From Oreohelix idahoensis (taxonomy: Eukaryota > Mollusca > Gastropoda > Stylommatophora > Oreohelicidae): DNA of 64,000 nt. Below, piece after piece: positions 21,244 to 32,637 of the stretch. The translations under genes were made by a program, and so were the position numbers. The first letter of the stretch is position 1. Every line of letters starts with the position of its first letter. The stretch spans positions 124,001 through 188,000 of the forward strand of contig JAMPIV010004923.1 of assembly GCA_024509875.1 (NCBI GenBank), given 5' to 3'. The notes beneath the pieces were generated by a model. That model worked only from the letters and a program-made list of their open reading frames with translations. It was not told the origin of the DNA and ran no database searches.

Positions 21244-21546
21244 TACCAACAGAGAAGTACTGCACTCACTAAACGTACAGGAACATTGGCTCCTAAATAC
21301 CATCGCAATACGGAAGCTGAAATTTTTCGGTCATATAAAAAGACATAATAGTCTGGAAAAAACAGTGATGGAAGGCATGGTCCCTGGAAAAAGGGGAAGG
21401 GGTCGACCTAGACGACGGTGGACCCAGGACATCACAGAGAGTCTGAACTTGTCTTTGGCTGATGCTGGTCGACTTGCCCAGAATCGTGATGCGTTCAGAG
21501 CAGCTGTAATGGAGACAACGTTCTGGAAAGAATACGTCACATGATG
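21244..21546 (+). mobile_element. RTE-like LINE 3' end inserted in a minisatellite
   Basis: The plus frame encodes LKFFGHIKRH, GKRGRGRPRRRWTQDITESL and a stop after KEYVT, the C-terminal block typical of RTE-like LINE proteins. It ends in ATGATGATG. The flanking minisatellite word ATAAAGCGTA occurs at both edges (about 21234 and 21550) and could be the target duplication, although the array already contains that word. About 300 bp survive and the fragment is strongly 5'-truncated. The frame over this remnant is open, implying modest age. Confidence 0.7.
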
Positions 21547-21606
21547 ATGATAAAGCGTAATTACTATACAGCGTAATGTCTATATACGTAATGACTATAA
21601 AGTAGA
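21547..21606. repeat. Short-unit minisatellite, right part
   Basis: Degenerate units (ATAAAGCGTAATTACTATAC and relatives) resume after the inserted LINE tail and end near 21606. Confidence 0.7.
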
Positions 21607-22424
21607 TATCAGCATAAGGTAGACCTTGACCTACCAGTAGATCTCATGGAATGATTTGGTCGATTTCTAGGTGACGGAAGAAGGAAAGAGAAATAATTTT
21701 GAAGCTACAGAAATGTCTCCAGCCGACATTTTTTTTTAAAAAGCGCAGCGTCCCCAGAATTATAGGCACTGTGATTTTTCTGCGTTCCCAGTGAAAACTC
21801 ACGAACTAGCTGACAAATATTTACTTAGATCGTGAACTCCATGATATAGGAAAGCGATCTTTTATATGAACCGAAGTTAACATTCGTTCCAATATCGTCT
21901 ATTTTGAATTTTTTCGCCGCTCTGTTGAACGCAGGACGCAGGACGCACAGGAGAGATAAAATGTACATATAAGTTGCCCTTATTCCAAGCTGATAATACT
22001 GTATTCCAAAACCTGAAAATTCACATGATTTTATCAAGGAAGATCATATAGCTCGGTATTTCTAAAGTGGATCTCCACAGCTCCTGGGTTACGTGCCGCT
22101 ACCATAAAGCACACACACAAAATAAGTAGCAACCTGGAACAAATTTTGGTACTAGTTTTATCAAGGGATAACAGTAGGAGAGCGCTCTGAATCCGAGGAG
22201 GCACTGTGAAGTGACGACACATCTGAAACTGTAAATGATACTAAATATTATACACTAATCTAAGACGAACCAGAAATAAATGGGTGTTGAAATCATAACA
22301 TAGCCAATTCGGATATTGATGGAAAGAACAAGAAAAATAATAGTGGAGCAACAAGACGCAGACGTCGGATAGGAAATACGAGTACGCTTAAAAAACCAGT
22401 TGCCGCCACATGCATAACCTCACA
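21607..22424. other. Non-coding spacer
   Basis: No gene seen; short antisense frames of 60-75 codons lack features. Confidence 0.5.
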
Positions 22425-22755
22425 TTCTTCTTCTTCTTCTTTGATCCTTAGCCGCCAACTGTCAAAGCAGTCAGGAGCCATCACGCCTGGTGGCGTCTTG
22501 TAGGGCAGCAACAAACTGCTTCCACTTTGTTCGGTTGGCGGAAATCCTTCATGCAGTGCCCCAGCTCTGGTTCATTCTTTGCATCTGGGCCTCCACAGTT
22601 CTCCGCCAAATTGTTTTTGGTCGGCTTCTCTTTCGCTTTCCTTCAAGGAGTCCATAGCATAGCTGTTCTTGTGATGGCATCGAGGCCAACCCAACTCCAC
22701 CGTCTGCCAGCTCTGATGGTGTACATGTCCTCTTGGTTACTCCGAATAAGCAGTT
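22425..22755 (-). mobile_element. LINE 3' end, reversed, same family as 46864-47443
   Basis: The minus strand reads SNQEDMYTIRAGRRWSWVG, then DAITRTAMLWTP, and ends with a GAAGAAGAAG tail (CTTCTTCTT on plus at 22425). It matches the copy at 47100-47443 nearly word for word (QEDMHTIIAGRRWSWVG), with small deletions that shift the frame. Its 5' end is cut near 22755. Confidence 0.75.
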
Positions 22756-25180
22756 GTACAACCTCACAGTTACGGCGTGCACTTGAAGATTCGTGCGAAT
22801 GTGTGGGTGCGAATGGTTGTTCAACTGATACATGCATAAACCGAACACCATAACTAATGAAACTGCAAGTCAAACTGCGATATCAAAATACTGCTGTAGA
22901 CTGATCACAATTCAAAACATTCAATGATACTTCTCCATAAAGGCAAAGGCTCCATAATTATTCATTCACAAAGATCAGTGAAATATCCTGCTAACGTCTC
23001 AGTCCGTCCTCAATTATCAATTTGCATCGTCATCTGTCTTGACGGAATATTAACATAACATTTGAAAATTACTTCTCTCGAAGAAATGCCTCCAGCATCG
23101 GCATAAATATATAAAGTGTCGATCTTCAATCAGATCTGCGAACACTTTCGTAGAACATTACTTTAAAAATCCATATTCTGACGGACACATTTGAGGAGCC
23201 TAAACACACACGTCCGAACTAGTCGGAGGACACAATCGAAAAGCTCATGAAGGTTAACCGTTGGTATCCAAGGCAGACGGTGATGACGTCATACCTTGAT
23301 ACGTCATAAATATATTAAATGGTGCGCGTTTACAAGTAGTGCATTATCGTGCACCGCTCATCTTGCGCATAATCATATCTTCCAATAGAGCATATGACTG
23401 TGTGCAAGAATGACGGGTAACACTCTCATTAGTCGCCTGCAGGATCAGAAGTCACATTCTATCTTTGAACAATATTCCAATGATCTATTCCCACCGTTAA
23501 ATATATTACTCCAAGCTTACTTTTAATAGAACAAATGTAGCAAATACTGTATAAAAACCAAAGCGCATCTTCATCTTGCCCCTTGTTTTTCTTGTTTTTC
23601 AACTACCATACCTGGCGGAGTAGGTGATCATGTTTCTCCACATCTTCCTGTCTTCAGTACTATTTTACAATTCTTTTGTTGACTTCTTTCCATATCGTGT
23701 CACACTTCAATCTTTCCTGTTGTCACAATTGATTATATCTTTCTTCTTCTCATAACAACACAGACGAAACTGGATGGCTTCTTTCTAACTTTACTAATTA
23801 ACCTCCTTTGCACATTGGCCTCTTTCAGGACATCCTCATTACTATTTTAGCCGTCCTTGGTATTTTTTAAAATTCTTCTGTAAAGCCACATCTCTTTGGC
23901 CTCTATTGCAAAACGAAATGCAACTTGAAAACACAAAAAGATAATATGAATTTAGCAGCAGAAACTTACCTTGCAATAAACAGCACTAAGTATCCAATCA
24001 GAATAACACATTAACAGAAAGTCATAAAGTTAACCAAATAATATCTTAACGAACACTACCGACCAGGAGGATCTGGGCACGCTGAATCCTTTTACACTTC
24101 ACCCGCGCGATCATTTCAAAACATTTCGGTGTATACGCCTCGCATACACTTAGTGACAAGTGCCACCTCTATAAATAGATATCAGATGACTTCAGCAATA
24201 ACCTCGAAGGCGGGGTCGAGACGAGTGTGTAGGTTTACCAAAAATTATCAGCCGGTATCAGTCAAGCCCATGCGTGCTGCACAAAAATAATAAACAAAAA
24301 TAGGCATATGGCACGTCAAGTGGGAAAAAGCAAGATTTACTCACCATTTTCATTATTATTACAAAGTGCACTGGGATACAGAAAAAAAATTACATTTATA
24401 CATTCGATTTCGTAGAGTATAAAGAAATAAATTTCGATGGCCAGTTTTTAGTAATCCGTATATATAAATCTATACACACATTGTAAAGCTGACATAAAAG
24501 TTGGCATTTACTGGAGCTGTGTTTAAACCAGAAGACTTGCTAACATAGTTGTTGTTTTTTTTTAAATTTGATGATGAGAAATAACCTGTTAAACCTCTGA
24601 TGGGTATATAGGATATATATCTGATTAGGATATATATTGTTTTCAATTCCAAATAATATGAGTAACTGCCGACACGGGAAAGTGGCATTACACCTGTCAT
24701 ATCATTGTAAATATGGCAGTGTCAATTAAAACTTAATAGATAAAATGTACCAAGAAAGGAAGCTGCGTGTAACGTGTCAGCTCTAAATGGTAATAGGAAC
24801 AGCCATTCTGAGCGTCAAAGATTCGAGCACGACAAATAAATAACGGTCAAATGATTTTAAAGATAAGTGATGAAAAAAGCACAAAGACCTGAACAGAGAA
24901 GAGATTCACATGAAAACAAATAAAGCGCATTCCAGCTGAACGCCCGTGTGTCACCGGGACCCTAAAGGGGAACAAAGAAACGTAACCATGAACTCTGACA
25001 CGCAAGCTTAGAAGTCGACTAAGGAAGGTTGGATTTGGATCGGGTACTGAAACAAACAACAACAACAACGAAACACAAACAAACTCAGCAACGACATTGA
25101 GGAAACCTGTTGGTTGCATTAAAAGCAAACTTTATTCTGGAGTCTTCAGGGTAAGAAAGATAAAAGGTTTAAAAAAAGGA
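22756..25180. other. Non-coding spacer, AT-rich
   Basis: Over 2.4 kb I see no coding region, tandem array or terminal repeats. Nothing here can be assigned. Confidence 0.5.
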
Positions 25181-25195
25181 AAAGGGGTAAGGTAG

Positions 25196-25363
25196 TCCCG
25201 TATCAGATGTTACCGTCGGTGAGTGAAATGTTAAAGACCTCACTTCAATAGGTCCAGCTTGTTATGAGGTGGAGTGATCAGTCCCCTTTGTTCGCCGCAT
25301 TTGCTTTCCATAACTCAAGGTCAGAAGAATCCATTTATAGCTGGGTAGACCCAGAGCTGGATC
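25196..25363 (-). mobile_element. SINE fragment, reversed
   Basis: On the minus strand the order TCTGGGTCTACCCAGC, TTATGGAAAGC, GGGACTGATCAC, ACCTCATAACAAGC, CTATTGAAGTGAGGTCTTTA matches the body of the SINE at 5576 and 27655. The tRNA-like head is missing, cut where the mariner begins. Confidence 0.55.
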
Positions 25364-25365
25364 TA

Positions 25366-26167
25366 CGAGGTGTGTTCAAATGAAACCCGTCCCAGTGGCT
25401 TTATAACAAATATATGTAAGGTACATCAGCAGGAGTAGTAGAATTAAATACAGCAATTGTTATGAAGCAAGTACTCACTGGGGTCCTTTAGAAATAGTCA
25501 CCATAGGCATTCAGACACGCATCCCACTACTTGGGTAGACGGCGGATGCCGTCCGAGAAAAATGACTATGGTTGCTTATTGAACCATTTGGTCACCGAGG
25601 CCCTGACGTCTGCACTGGAGTCGAACCGTTGTCCCTTTAGAGATTTTTTAAGGGTCCGAACAAATGAAAGTCACATGGTGACAGATCGAAGCTGTAGGAT
25701 GGGTGTGGCAGAACTTCCCACCTTTTCCTTGCTAACGCTTCCTGCACAATGTTCGCAACATGTGGACGAGCATTGTCGTGCAACAGAATCACACCACGCG
25801 AAAGCATGCCGGGTCGTTTATTCTTGATGGCTGTATGCAGGTTGCCTAGTGTGTCTTTGTAGCGGATGGCATTGATGTTCACGCCAGGCTCTTTAAAGTC
25901 TAACAATAGAAGCCCTTCATGGTCAAAAAATACGGTCAGCATAACCGTACCGGCGGAAATCTGTGACTTGAATTTTTTGGACGGATTCCTTATCACACCG
26001 GCCATTATTTTAACGGTCTGCAGCACAACCAATGAATACTAAGAGAATGAACACTTACACACTTATACATGCGTCTGTGCTTATTTCGTCAGATGTGACG
26101 TCATCATGCTCCTCCTACGAATGTCCACTTGGCGTAGCACGGTCGGGTTTCATGTGAACACGCCTCG
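25366..26167 (-). mobile_element. Mariner-type DNA transposon, internally deleted, both TIRs present
   Basis: Terminal inverted repeats are CGAGGTGTGTTCAAATGAAA (25366) and, inverted from the right end, CGAGGCGTGTTCACATGAAA (26167), flanked on both sides by TA (25364-25365 and 26168-26169), the mariner target. The 802-bp length is short of the usual 1.3 kb, and the missing part corresponds to the N-terminal DNA-binding half. The TIRs differ at two of the first 20 positions, so it is old but could still have been mobilised in trans. Confidence 0.85.
25637..26032 (-). pseudogene. Mariner transposase remnant (catalytic half)
   Basis: The minus frame carries FFDHEG with the first catalytic Asp, LLHDNARPHV with the second, and LSPCDFHLF with the third. 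Exactly 34 residues separate the last two, the D34D signature of the mariner family. The frame stops after GPLKNL; a frameshift near 25637 puts the natural continuation (RFDSSADVRASVTKWFNKQ) in the next frame, which also has stops. No N-terminal helix-turn-helix region is present, so it is not functional. Confidence 0.85.
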
Positions 26168-26240
26168 TACTATAGTGAAGTCTCCAACAATTCACTCCCT
26201 TATGGCAGTGTATGCTATTGGAATACCTCTACCTCAACAG
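26168..26240 (+). mobile_element. SINE 3' fragment
   Basis: TATAGTGAAGTCTCCAACAA, CACTCCCTTATGGCAGTGTA and TGCTATTGG match the 3' third of the SINE at 5576 in the plus orientation. The SINE piece left of the mariner is in minus orientation, so the mariner did not simply split one SINE. Confidence 0.5.
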
Positions 26241-27185
26241 TAAGAGCAGAGAAAGTATATGAAAATAAACAATAAACAGTATAAAAGGTTATAATAAGGC
26301 ACAAAGTAACGTATGAAATGAAAAAAGTCTTTAATAATTTACAAGACACAAAACAACACGCTGACGTCCAGTGAATATCAATTATCTTTATCAGAGTTAC
26401 TAGATCTCTGCTCGGTATTTCAGATCAGAGAAAGTGAGTCAGAGAATGAGCGAGACAAGGAGAGAAAGGCAGAAAAAGATGGAGATAAAACAAGACGAAG
26501 TCGACTATTTACATGCTAGTATCGCATTAGTCATTTTTATTGATCGATATTGCTGATAGGAGAACAGTTCGCATATTTACCGCTTGATATAAGCACTTAA
26601 TAAATGGACCTTGAACTCGGAGGGCTTAACTCTTTCTGTCCCAAATCCATATTAAACACTTTTATTTCATGTGATGTGAACGTTGCTTGGATGTTTGAAA
26701 TCTTAGGGGGGCTTAGTGGCTAATAGGTATGGCGTCTGCATCTAATTCTAAACGTACTGGTTCGCTGACAGTACAGTGGATGTAATTGATGGAAATGTAT
26801 TTTTTTTTTTTCAGAAACAGTGGTTCCTAATGATGTCATACAACCCCCTGATCTCCTGGGTGGTGAGATCGGATACCTAGACTTCTCGGATACGGGCGAA
26901 AAACACAGGAGGTCCCGTGTGCAAGTTGCGCACGTTAAAAGTCCCACGGCAGTTGGAAATCGTAAAGAGTAGGACATACGGCGCTGCTCTGGCAAAATTA
27001 AAAAATGAGGAACACCTACCCACCACTAAAACATTTATAGAATATATGATTCCTGTATACACACATTGGGATCCTCGCCGGTGCTACGGAGTTCGTACAC
27101 TGGGCTGAGATCCTCCTTGAATGATCTAAGTGAGGAGATTGGAGCACTAATGATGTTGTCCAAGTACAATGATGATGGTCGTTAA
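26241..27185. other. Spacer with a possible tRNA-like segment
   Basis: No gene. Bases 26706-26790 (CTTAGTGGCTAATAGGTATGG then CTGGTTCGCTGACAG) have box A/B-like words at tRNA spacing and may be a decayed SINE head. A 10-nt T-run follows at 26802. Confidence 0.4.
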
Positions 27186-27238
27186 AACCAAACTAAACCA
27201 AACCAAGCTAAACCAAACCAAACTAAACTAAACCAAAT
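27186..27238. repeat. AAACC/AACTA simple repeat
   Basis: About 50 bp of AACCAAACTA- and AACCAAGCTA-type words form an imperfect 5-bp repeat. Confidence 0.7.
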
Positions 27239-27494
27239 CATGGAGCCCTTACATCCATTAGATATAAAAGGAAAGGTAAAGGATCCCGTTACACGCCCAT
27301 TGAGGCATATTGGGAATATGGTGTTAGACCCATATTTTCTTGACCATCGGCACACTAGTGGTGATGTGGTCAGCATCACGCTGGCCGCCTTAACCTTCCC
27401 AGAAGTTGCTCTGGTACCCAATTGGGGTTGTGTCGACCCAGGAGCCGTTTGCTCATTTACATTTAGCCTAATTCTCACTTTCTTTTCTCTACTT

Positions 27495-27606
<112 letters not shown>

Positions 27607-27654
27607 CCATGACGACACTTTTGTGATCATAGCGAAGGAAATTCTTTGTTCTAG

Positions 27655-27885
27655 TAAAAAAAGTAGTCCCATAGCATATTCTGCCGGAGTGGAGTGAAGT
27701 GTTAGAGACTTTACCATACTTGTTAAAGCTTTTTTTATGAGGTAGGGTGATCAGTTCCCTTCCTTGCTGCGTTAGCCTTCCGTACCCGAAGAGCAGAGTC
27801 AGGTATCCATTTACAGATTGAAGTCGGTAACTGCTCCGCGAGAGGAAAGCACGCTAACCGAGTAGTCAATCTAACGCTTTTTGTC
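27655..27885 (-). mobile_element. tRNA-derived SINE, reversed, near full length
   Basis: On the minus strand the body runs GGATACCTGACTCTGCTCTT, AAGGGAACTGATCACCCTAC, CTCATAAAAAAAGCTTT, AAGTCTCTAACACTTCACTC and TATGCTATGGGACTAC, matching the SINE at 5576. The head near 27880 is degenerate, with only a weak box A. Confidence 0.6.
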
Positions 27886-29417
27886 CCAGTACACTATGTA
27901 TTTTCTGTTACCCCACTTTGTCATAACAAACATGATGTTCCAAATGTGTAGTTTCACCAGAAAATTGCTGGAAGAGTCCACGCGCCGTCACGGGTGGTAT
28001 GTAAGATAAGTTATCAACCCTTAGATTATGTCTAAGGATCTGAGAGTTCCCATAAGCTGATCTTATCTGCCGACATTAAGCCATGTCTGTCTGAGCTCTC
28101 CGCTTTTAGTAGTTCAATGACATCGCAAAGAAAAATCTTCATACCTCAATGTTTTGGATGTGCACCTTATGTAGTTGTACGACATACTTTACATGGCATT
28201 ACAACAGCAAATAATCTGATCATCAGAAGTGGTTCCTCCATCTGACAAGAGTTTCTGTACTTTTATACGGTTGATACTCTGGGGAAAATGGCTTGCCTTC
28301 TTTGGATTATGACTCCCATGTGTCATTTTGCTGCTGACGTTTTAATTGTACCCATTCCATCTTGGCTGCAATTTCTTTATTGGCTGTCTCCTCCTGATTT
28401 TATCTATTCTGCCAAACTTGGGTGTTTGTGAAAGTAAAAATTTACTGTTTTTAATTCCATAGCCTACAGTGGTTGTTCGACGGCAAGCTCGATATATTTT
28501 CCCCGTCTTTCGCCATGTATTTTTGAGTGCGCGTGTATGACTGCGGGCTCCACTGACCCCATCTCTACCCGCAACATCGCCACATGCTCTACCCGTAACA
28601 TTCCCCTGGCCTGATAGATAATATGTGCATAGGTTATCATTTAAAGCTAACAGATTCTAAACGTTAAAATTTCAATTCTTGTTTTTAATCTTACACAAAC
28701 TAAAAACACTGCCAGTTTAGTTTAATTTGATTGACAGGTCTGAGAGCAATGGTCACTGCATTGTGAGCTGTAGACAAAACAATACATCAAGCTCGTAGCG
28801 TGACTCAAAGTGATGTGGAATTTTATAGAGTGGTTCTCACACCTTGAAGGTAATTTTATAAGAAGATTTGTGGCATATATAAGTTTATGTGCCGTAGTAG
28901 TGTTAGAAAACAGAGAGAAAGTAATGTACTTTTGATTGATGTTTTATTACATTTACAGGAACATGAATGTACTGTATAACTATAAACAATGAACATCTGC
29001 TCATGAGAGTACTCGCTGTAGTACAGTTAGATTAATTACCTATGACATGAGAAGAGTCAGTAGACTCGGTAAAATTTGCTAAAATCAGCATTTGCTTGGT
29101 CATCAACAGATGACAAATAGTGAGCTCTGACACTTTCTCACAGATAGCGTGAAAACAGGTGCAAGAAATAGGCATGTAAATATCAATGTTCGTGCTGTAA
29201 GATCAGTATAGCAGACAAAGGAGCCAGCTGCGTTCAGAATAGCCTTCAGATAGCATTCAAACAAAGAGCACGGAGACAGCATGTAGAAGTAGACACCAGA
29301 AGTAAGACTTGGAATGCTGAATTATAAGTAGGAATAGCTAATAGATGTAGTAAAGAGCTCTCCAAGAATTTTTAGAGCCATTAGCAGATATCACTAAAGT
29401 CGTTCATCATGAACTAA
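27886..29417. other. Non-coding spacer
   Basis: No gene, array or terminal repeat was seen. Open frames are short and featureless. Confidence 0.5.
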
Positions 29418-29733
29418 GTGTCACGGATTGCCTCCCCTGCTTTGCTATAGTGGTCCAACAAAGGCCAAAACTCAAGAGTATCTAAAATGGGTCGTCAAAG
29501 ATTACTCTTGGCAGAGTTGTAGATAGAAGGGTAAAGACGCTTCTATCCCCAGAGAGTGTTCATAAGATATTTCCGAAGTCAAGAACAATGCTGCATTGGC
29601 TGAGCAATTGTTAACTTATTATGGGTCCGCCGCCTTTTATGAAGAATTATGCAATGGTTATATAGCCCGTACAAGCCCCCAGCTGGTGAAAATCCAGCGA
29701 AATGCCCTTTTACAAGAAGTAGCTCTAAAGAAG
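29418..29733 (+). repeat. Dispersed repeat of unknown type, copy 2
   Basis: Related to 19609-19972 in the opposite orientation (GGATTGCCTCCCCTGCTTTG, CCAAAACTCAAGAGTATCTA, GATTACTCTTGGCAGAG). It ends where an (AT)n tract begins, as copy 1 ends at an (ATCT)n tract, so the repeat may carry its own simple tail. Confidence 0.6.

Positions 29734-29824
<91 letters not shown>
29734..29824. repeat. (AT)n microsatellite 1
   Basis: About 90 bp of alternating AT with few interruptions. Confidence 0.9.
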
Positions 29825-29827
<3 letters not shown>

Positions 29828-29834
29828 AGATTAT

Positions 29835-30335
29835 TAACATTTCCCAGACCAAGTGATTCGCAGAACACCCGTCATAAGAGGAATTTATTTCTCAGGCCAA
29901 ATGATTTGAAAGCATATAATCTAAATTGCTTGTGCCCATTCTAAACTGTGTGAGGAGATTGTTTAACCCAATTGGGGATCGTGGTACTAAGCTATAAGAC
30001 GGTTCGAGGAACTAAGCTATCAGACTGTGAAGAGTTATCATCACAAAAGAAATCGACAAAAAAACCAAGGCTGCAGGACTCTCTCATACAAGCTAAGTGC
30101 TAACTAACAGGCACCAGCAAACGGACTTTACAATCAAATATTAATTTTAAATTTTAAATCCTCAAACCAACTCTGGATGACGAGAAATTTTGTTTTCATC
30201 TACAATTCACCGTCATTCTATTTATTTTAACCTGTTAAAACTAATTGATTATTAAATGTGTTACATGTTATTTTAAAACTTAACAATCTTAGTTTATTCA
30301 GTTATTATTCGTGTGAAAGCATAAGTATGAGCAAA
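29835..30335 (+). repeat. Dispersed repeat, second copy of the 8865-9065 family
   Basis: TTTCCCAGACCAAGTGATTC, GCAGAACACCCGTCATAAGA and GTGTGAGGAGATTGTTTAA parallel 8865-9065. Here the tandem expansion is not present, and the downstream sequence diverges into AT-rich DNA without coding content. Confidence 0.55.
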
Positions 30336-30336
30336 A

Positions 30337-30458
<122 letters not shown>

Positions 30459-30462
30459 TTTT

Positions 30463-30620
30463 CTTCTCGGTCACGTGTTATCGTGTCCGTGTGTTTCTCA
30501 GCATCCCTCTATCCTTTTTGCCCTGAGGATTCCAAAAACAAGAACTGCCATGTTGTGAAATCAACAGGTGTCATCAATGGGAGTACCTGCATGGTCAAGA
30601 GAAAGTTCTATTAAGCAATA
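30463..30620 (-). mobile_element. Decayed RTE-like LINE scrap, reversed
   Basis: The minus frame TPVDFTTWQFLF then [13 protein letters not shown] follows the spacing of the KPVDSITRQ block seen at 7440-7515 and 945-1299. It is badly eroded and identified only by comparison with those copies. Confidence 0.4.
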
Positions 30621-30675
30621 GTTGAACGTTAGCATCACCTGGCTTGACACTTGATGATGATGGTTGTGTCTGAAG

Positions 30676-30712
30676 TTTTTTTTTTTTTTTTGGTTGGGGG
30701 GGGGGGGGGGGG
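30676..30712. repeat. T16 and G17 homopolymer tract
   Basis: A run of 16 T is followed by TGG-type bases and a run of 17 G. The G run could adopt a non-B structure and is a likely site of assembly error. Confidence 0.8.
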
Positions 30713-31271
30713 AAGAGAGAGAAGGGAGAGCAGAAAGCATTTTTTTTTTTATTTCACAAGCATTAAAACTTAAAGCCTATCAACCTGAAATAATTTTAAA
30801 AAATTTTTTTTTTAAATAGCATTGGCACTTTTCAATTAAAGTCGTTTACGTAGTTATGATTCTAAATTTGAACATTTCCCGCCACGTGCACAAGTATTCG
30901 CCATTTAAAATGCGAGCCTGGTTAGCAATGAATTGCTTTTAAGTTAATCTAATAAAAGCCACTTCAGATGACCGATATATCTCAGGCGCCCATACGCACT
31001 GGCTTGCAAAACGAAAACGTGTGTTGTCTTTGTAAGCATTAGGCATAGAAGGATCATGTCTTGTATGACTGCTAGCGTGAGTGCGATCTTTGGGGGAGAG
31101 AAGGTGTGAGTAAACTAGAATAAATTTATTAGCAATAACCACCTGTGTTACCTTTATGCGTACAAGGTGCATATGAGGTTATAAATAGAAAGGTGAAAGA
31201 GATTAAGAAAGTTAGAGACAGATAGACCGAGACAGAAACAGAGAGGGAGAGAGAGAACAGCGGAGTCAAGG
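30713..31271. other. Non-coding spacer
   Basis: A GA-rich segment at 31195-31260 leads up to element B. No gene seen. Confidence 0.5.
31267..31271 (+). repeat. Target-site duplication of element B, left
   Basis: CAAGG precedes the left LTR and is repeated at 41309-41313 after the right LTR. Confidence 0.9.
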
Positions 31272-31985
31272 TGTTACGCACAAATAATTACTTTTTCCAA
31301 AGTCTTTGTATGATCATTTTTCGTATGTATGATCATTTTTTTTGACTGAAATGTGTATTATGTTTTTTACAGTCAAAGGGACATAACCCGAGTTATTGAG
31401 ACTACAATTTTTAGGAGTTTGCCTTCTCTTGTATAGAGACACGTTCGGTCTATAATTTCTTGAACGAAGCGTGACCATATCTCCTTATTTGGTAGTATCA
31501 GTCAACTGTTGTAGATGTCTGAAACCTGTCTTAACGCTTCTGTTCATGACCATAAAAGGCGCGACTGTGTAAGACTTTTATCTCGAATGTTCTTAGAACC
31601 GCTTTGTGTGAATTGATACTCACGTAGATGAGTTCTGCGCATGTCAAAAACTGGGAGTTCGTTCTGTGTGTTCCGCCCAGCTGGGGAGTTTAGAAATGGT
31701 CTGAGTAGCGAGCGGACGCAACCTGCGTCTTGTGATTTTCTGAGGGAAATACATTGTCTTTGTGAGTTAGTTAACTAACTAGACTATTTCCCAGTATTAT
31801 TCAAGCCTGCCTGGAGGCATATGTTCGTGGTTGATTTCCGAAGAAAGGTAATTCCTCTTGTATCGAACTTTTTGCTATCATCTAGAAGTTCGTCATTTTG
31901 TCGCTCCTTGCTCGCCTGTGTGATTCAATATGGAGAGGTACTTTGACTAGGATTTTCGCCACCGGTATCTTTATACCTGAACTAG

Positions 31986-31996
31986 TTATATATATA
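31986..31996 (+). promoter_or_regulatory. Candidate TATA box of element B LTR
   Basis: TATATATATAT lies about 430 bp upstream of the LTR's AATAAA and is conserved in the right LTR, where it is 2 bp longer. In an AT-rich genome this is only suggestive. Confidence 0.4.
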
Positions 31997-32414
31997 TGGG
32001 TCGCTCTAGACCAACAAGACTATTGTCTGTGTTCCAGGATTCGTTATATCAGAGATCACGTCCAAGTCAGATGGTTAGACTTAGAAACGTTATAAAGGTC
32101 GGTTTGACCTGTATTCCCAGTATGCTATTCACGTGCAGACAGTAAACGGACTTATTGTATACATCTGATCTGCTAGCATCAGAAAGGGAGCATTTATTGT
32201 TGTCTATGAACATTGAAGATCTGCAGCTGACACTGTTGCAGAAGTTATATATATTATTTATACAGCTTCACGAACCAGAACTTTATGATATCTGTTTACA
32301 ATACAACTATTGAGTATTGAATCCTACATGACTATCAGTTAATATGATTTGAATGCTGCATTCGTTAAACTATGCTGGTGATGACATAAATATCATGACT
32401 GTTTTGTGGCGTGC

Positions 32415-32420
32415 AATAAA
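32415..32420 (+). terminator. Candidate poly(A) signal in element B LTR
   Basis: GTGCAATAAATGG gives AATAAA about 200 bp before the LTR end; the same signal in the right LTR (41107-41112) would end the genomic transcript. Confidence 0.45.
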
Positions 32421-32620
32421 TGGTATAAACCTAAAGCGAAGTTACCATTTCTATGACTCTACACGTCATGTTGCCTGTGGTGTACCCTGTGAACTGTTCT
32501 ACTGCAACACACACAGCAACATTCTAAATCAGAGAAGACACCTACATCTTGCACTTTAATAACAGGTGTCGATAGGGGTGGCAAGTTATCATTTCAGCTT
32601 AAATCCACCCTTATCATTTT

Positions 32621-32637
32621 TGGTGGCCATATGTTGG
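32621..32637 (+). promoter_or_regulatory. Possible primer-binding site of element B
   Basis: TGGTGGCCATATGTTGG starts 4 nt inside the LTR with the TGG expected for pairing to a tRNA CCA end. The rest does not fit a standard T-arm that I recognise, so priming could use another tRNA region or another mechanism. Confidence 0.4.

Larger units (their letters stand above)
31272..32616 (+). repeat. Element B 5' LTR
   Basis: Pairs with 39964-41308 at 1345 bp. A TATATATATAT box at about 31986 and an AATAAA at 32415 are placed as expected for promoter and poly(A) signal of one LTR (U3 about 740 bp). Both are present in the other LTR. This reading is inference from spacing. Confidence 0.93.

Noticed and set aside
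22756..25180. Host gene exons
   Set aside because: No frame shows a domain or coherent splice pattern; frames of 60-95 codons are at background for AT-rich DNA.
25366..26240. Mariner inserted in the middle of one SINE
   Set aside because: The SINE pieces on its two sides are in opposite orientations and represent overlapping parts, so they cannot be halves of one copy.
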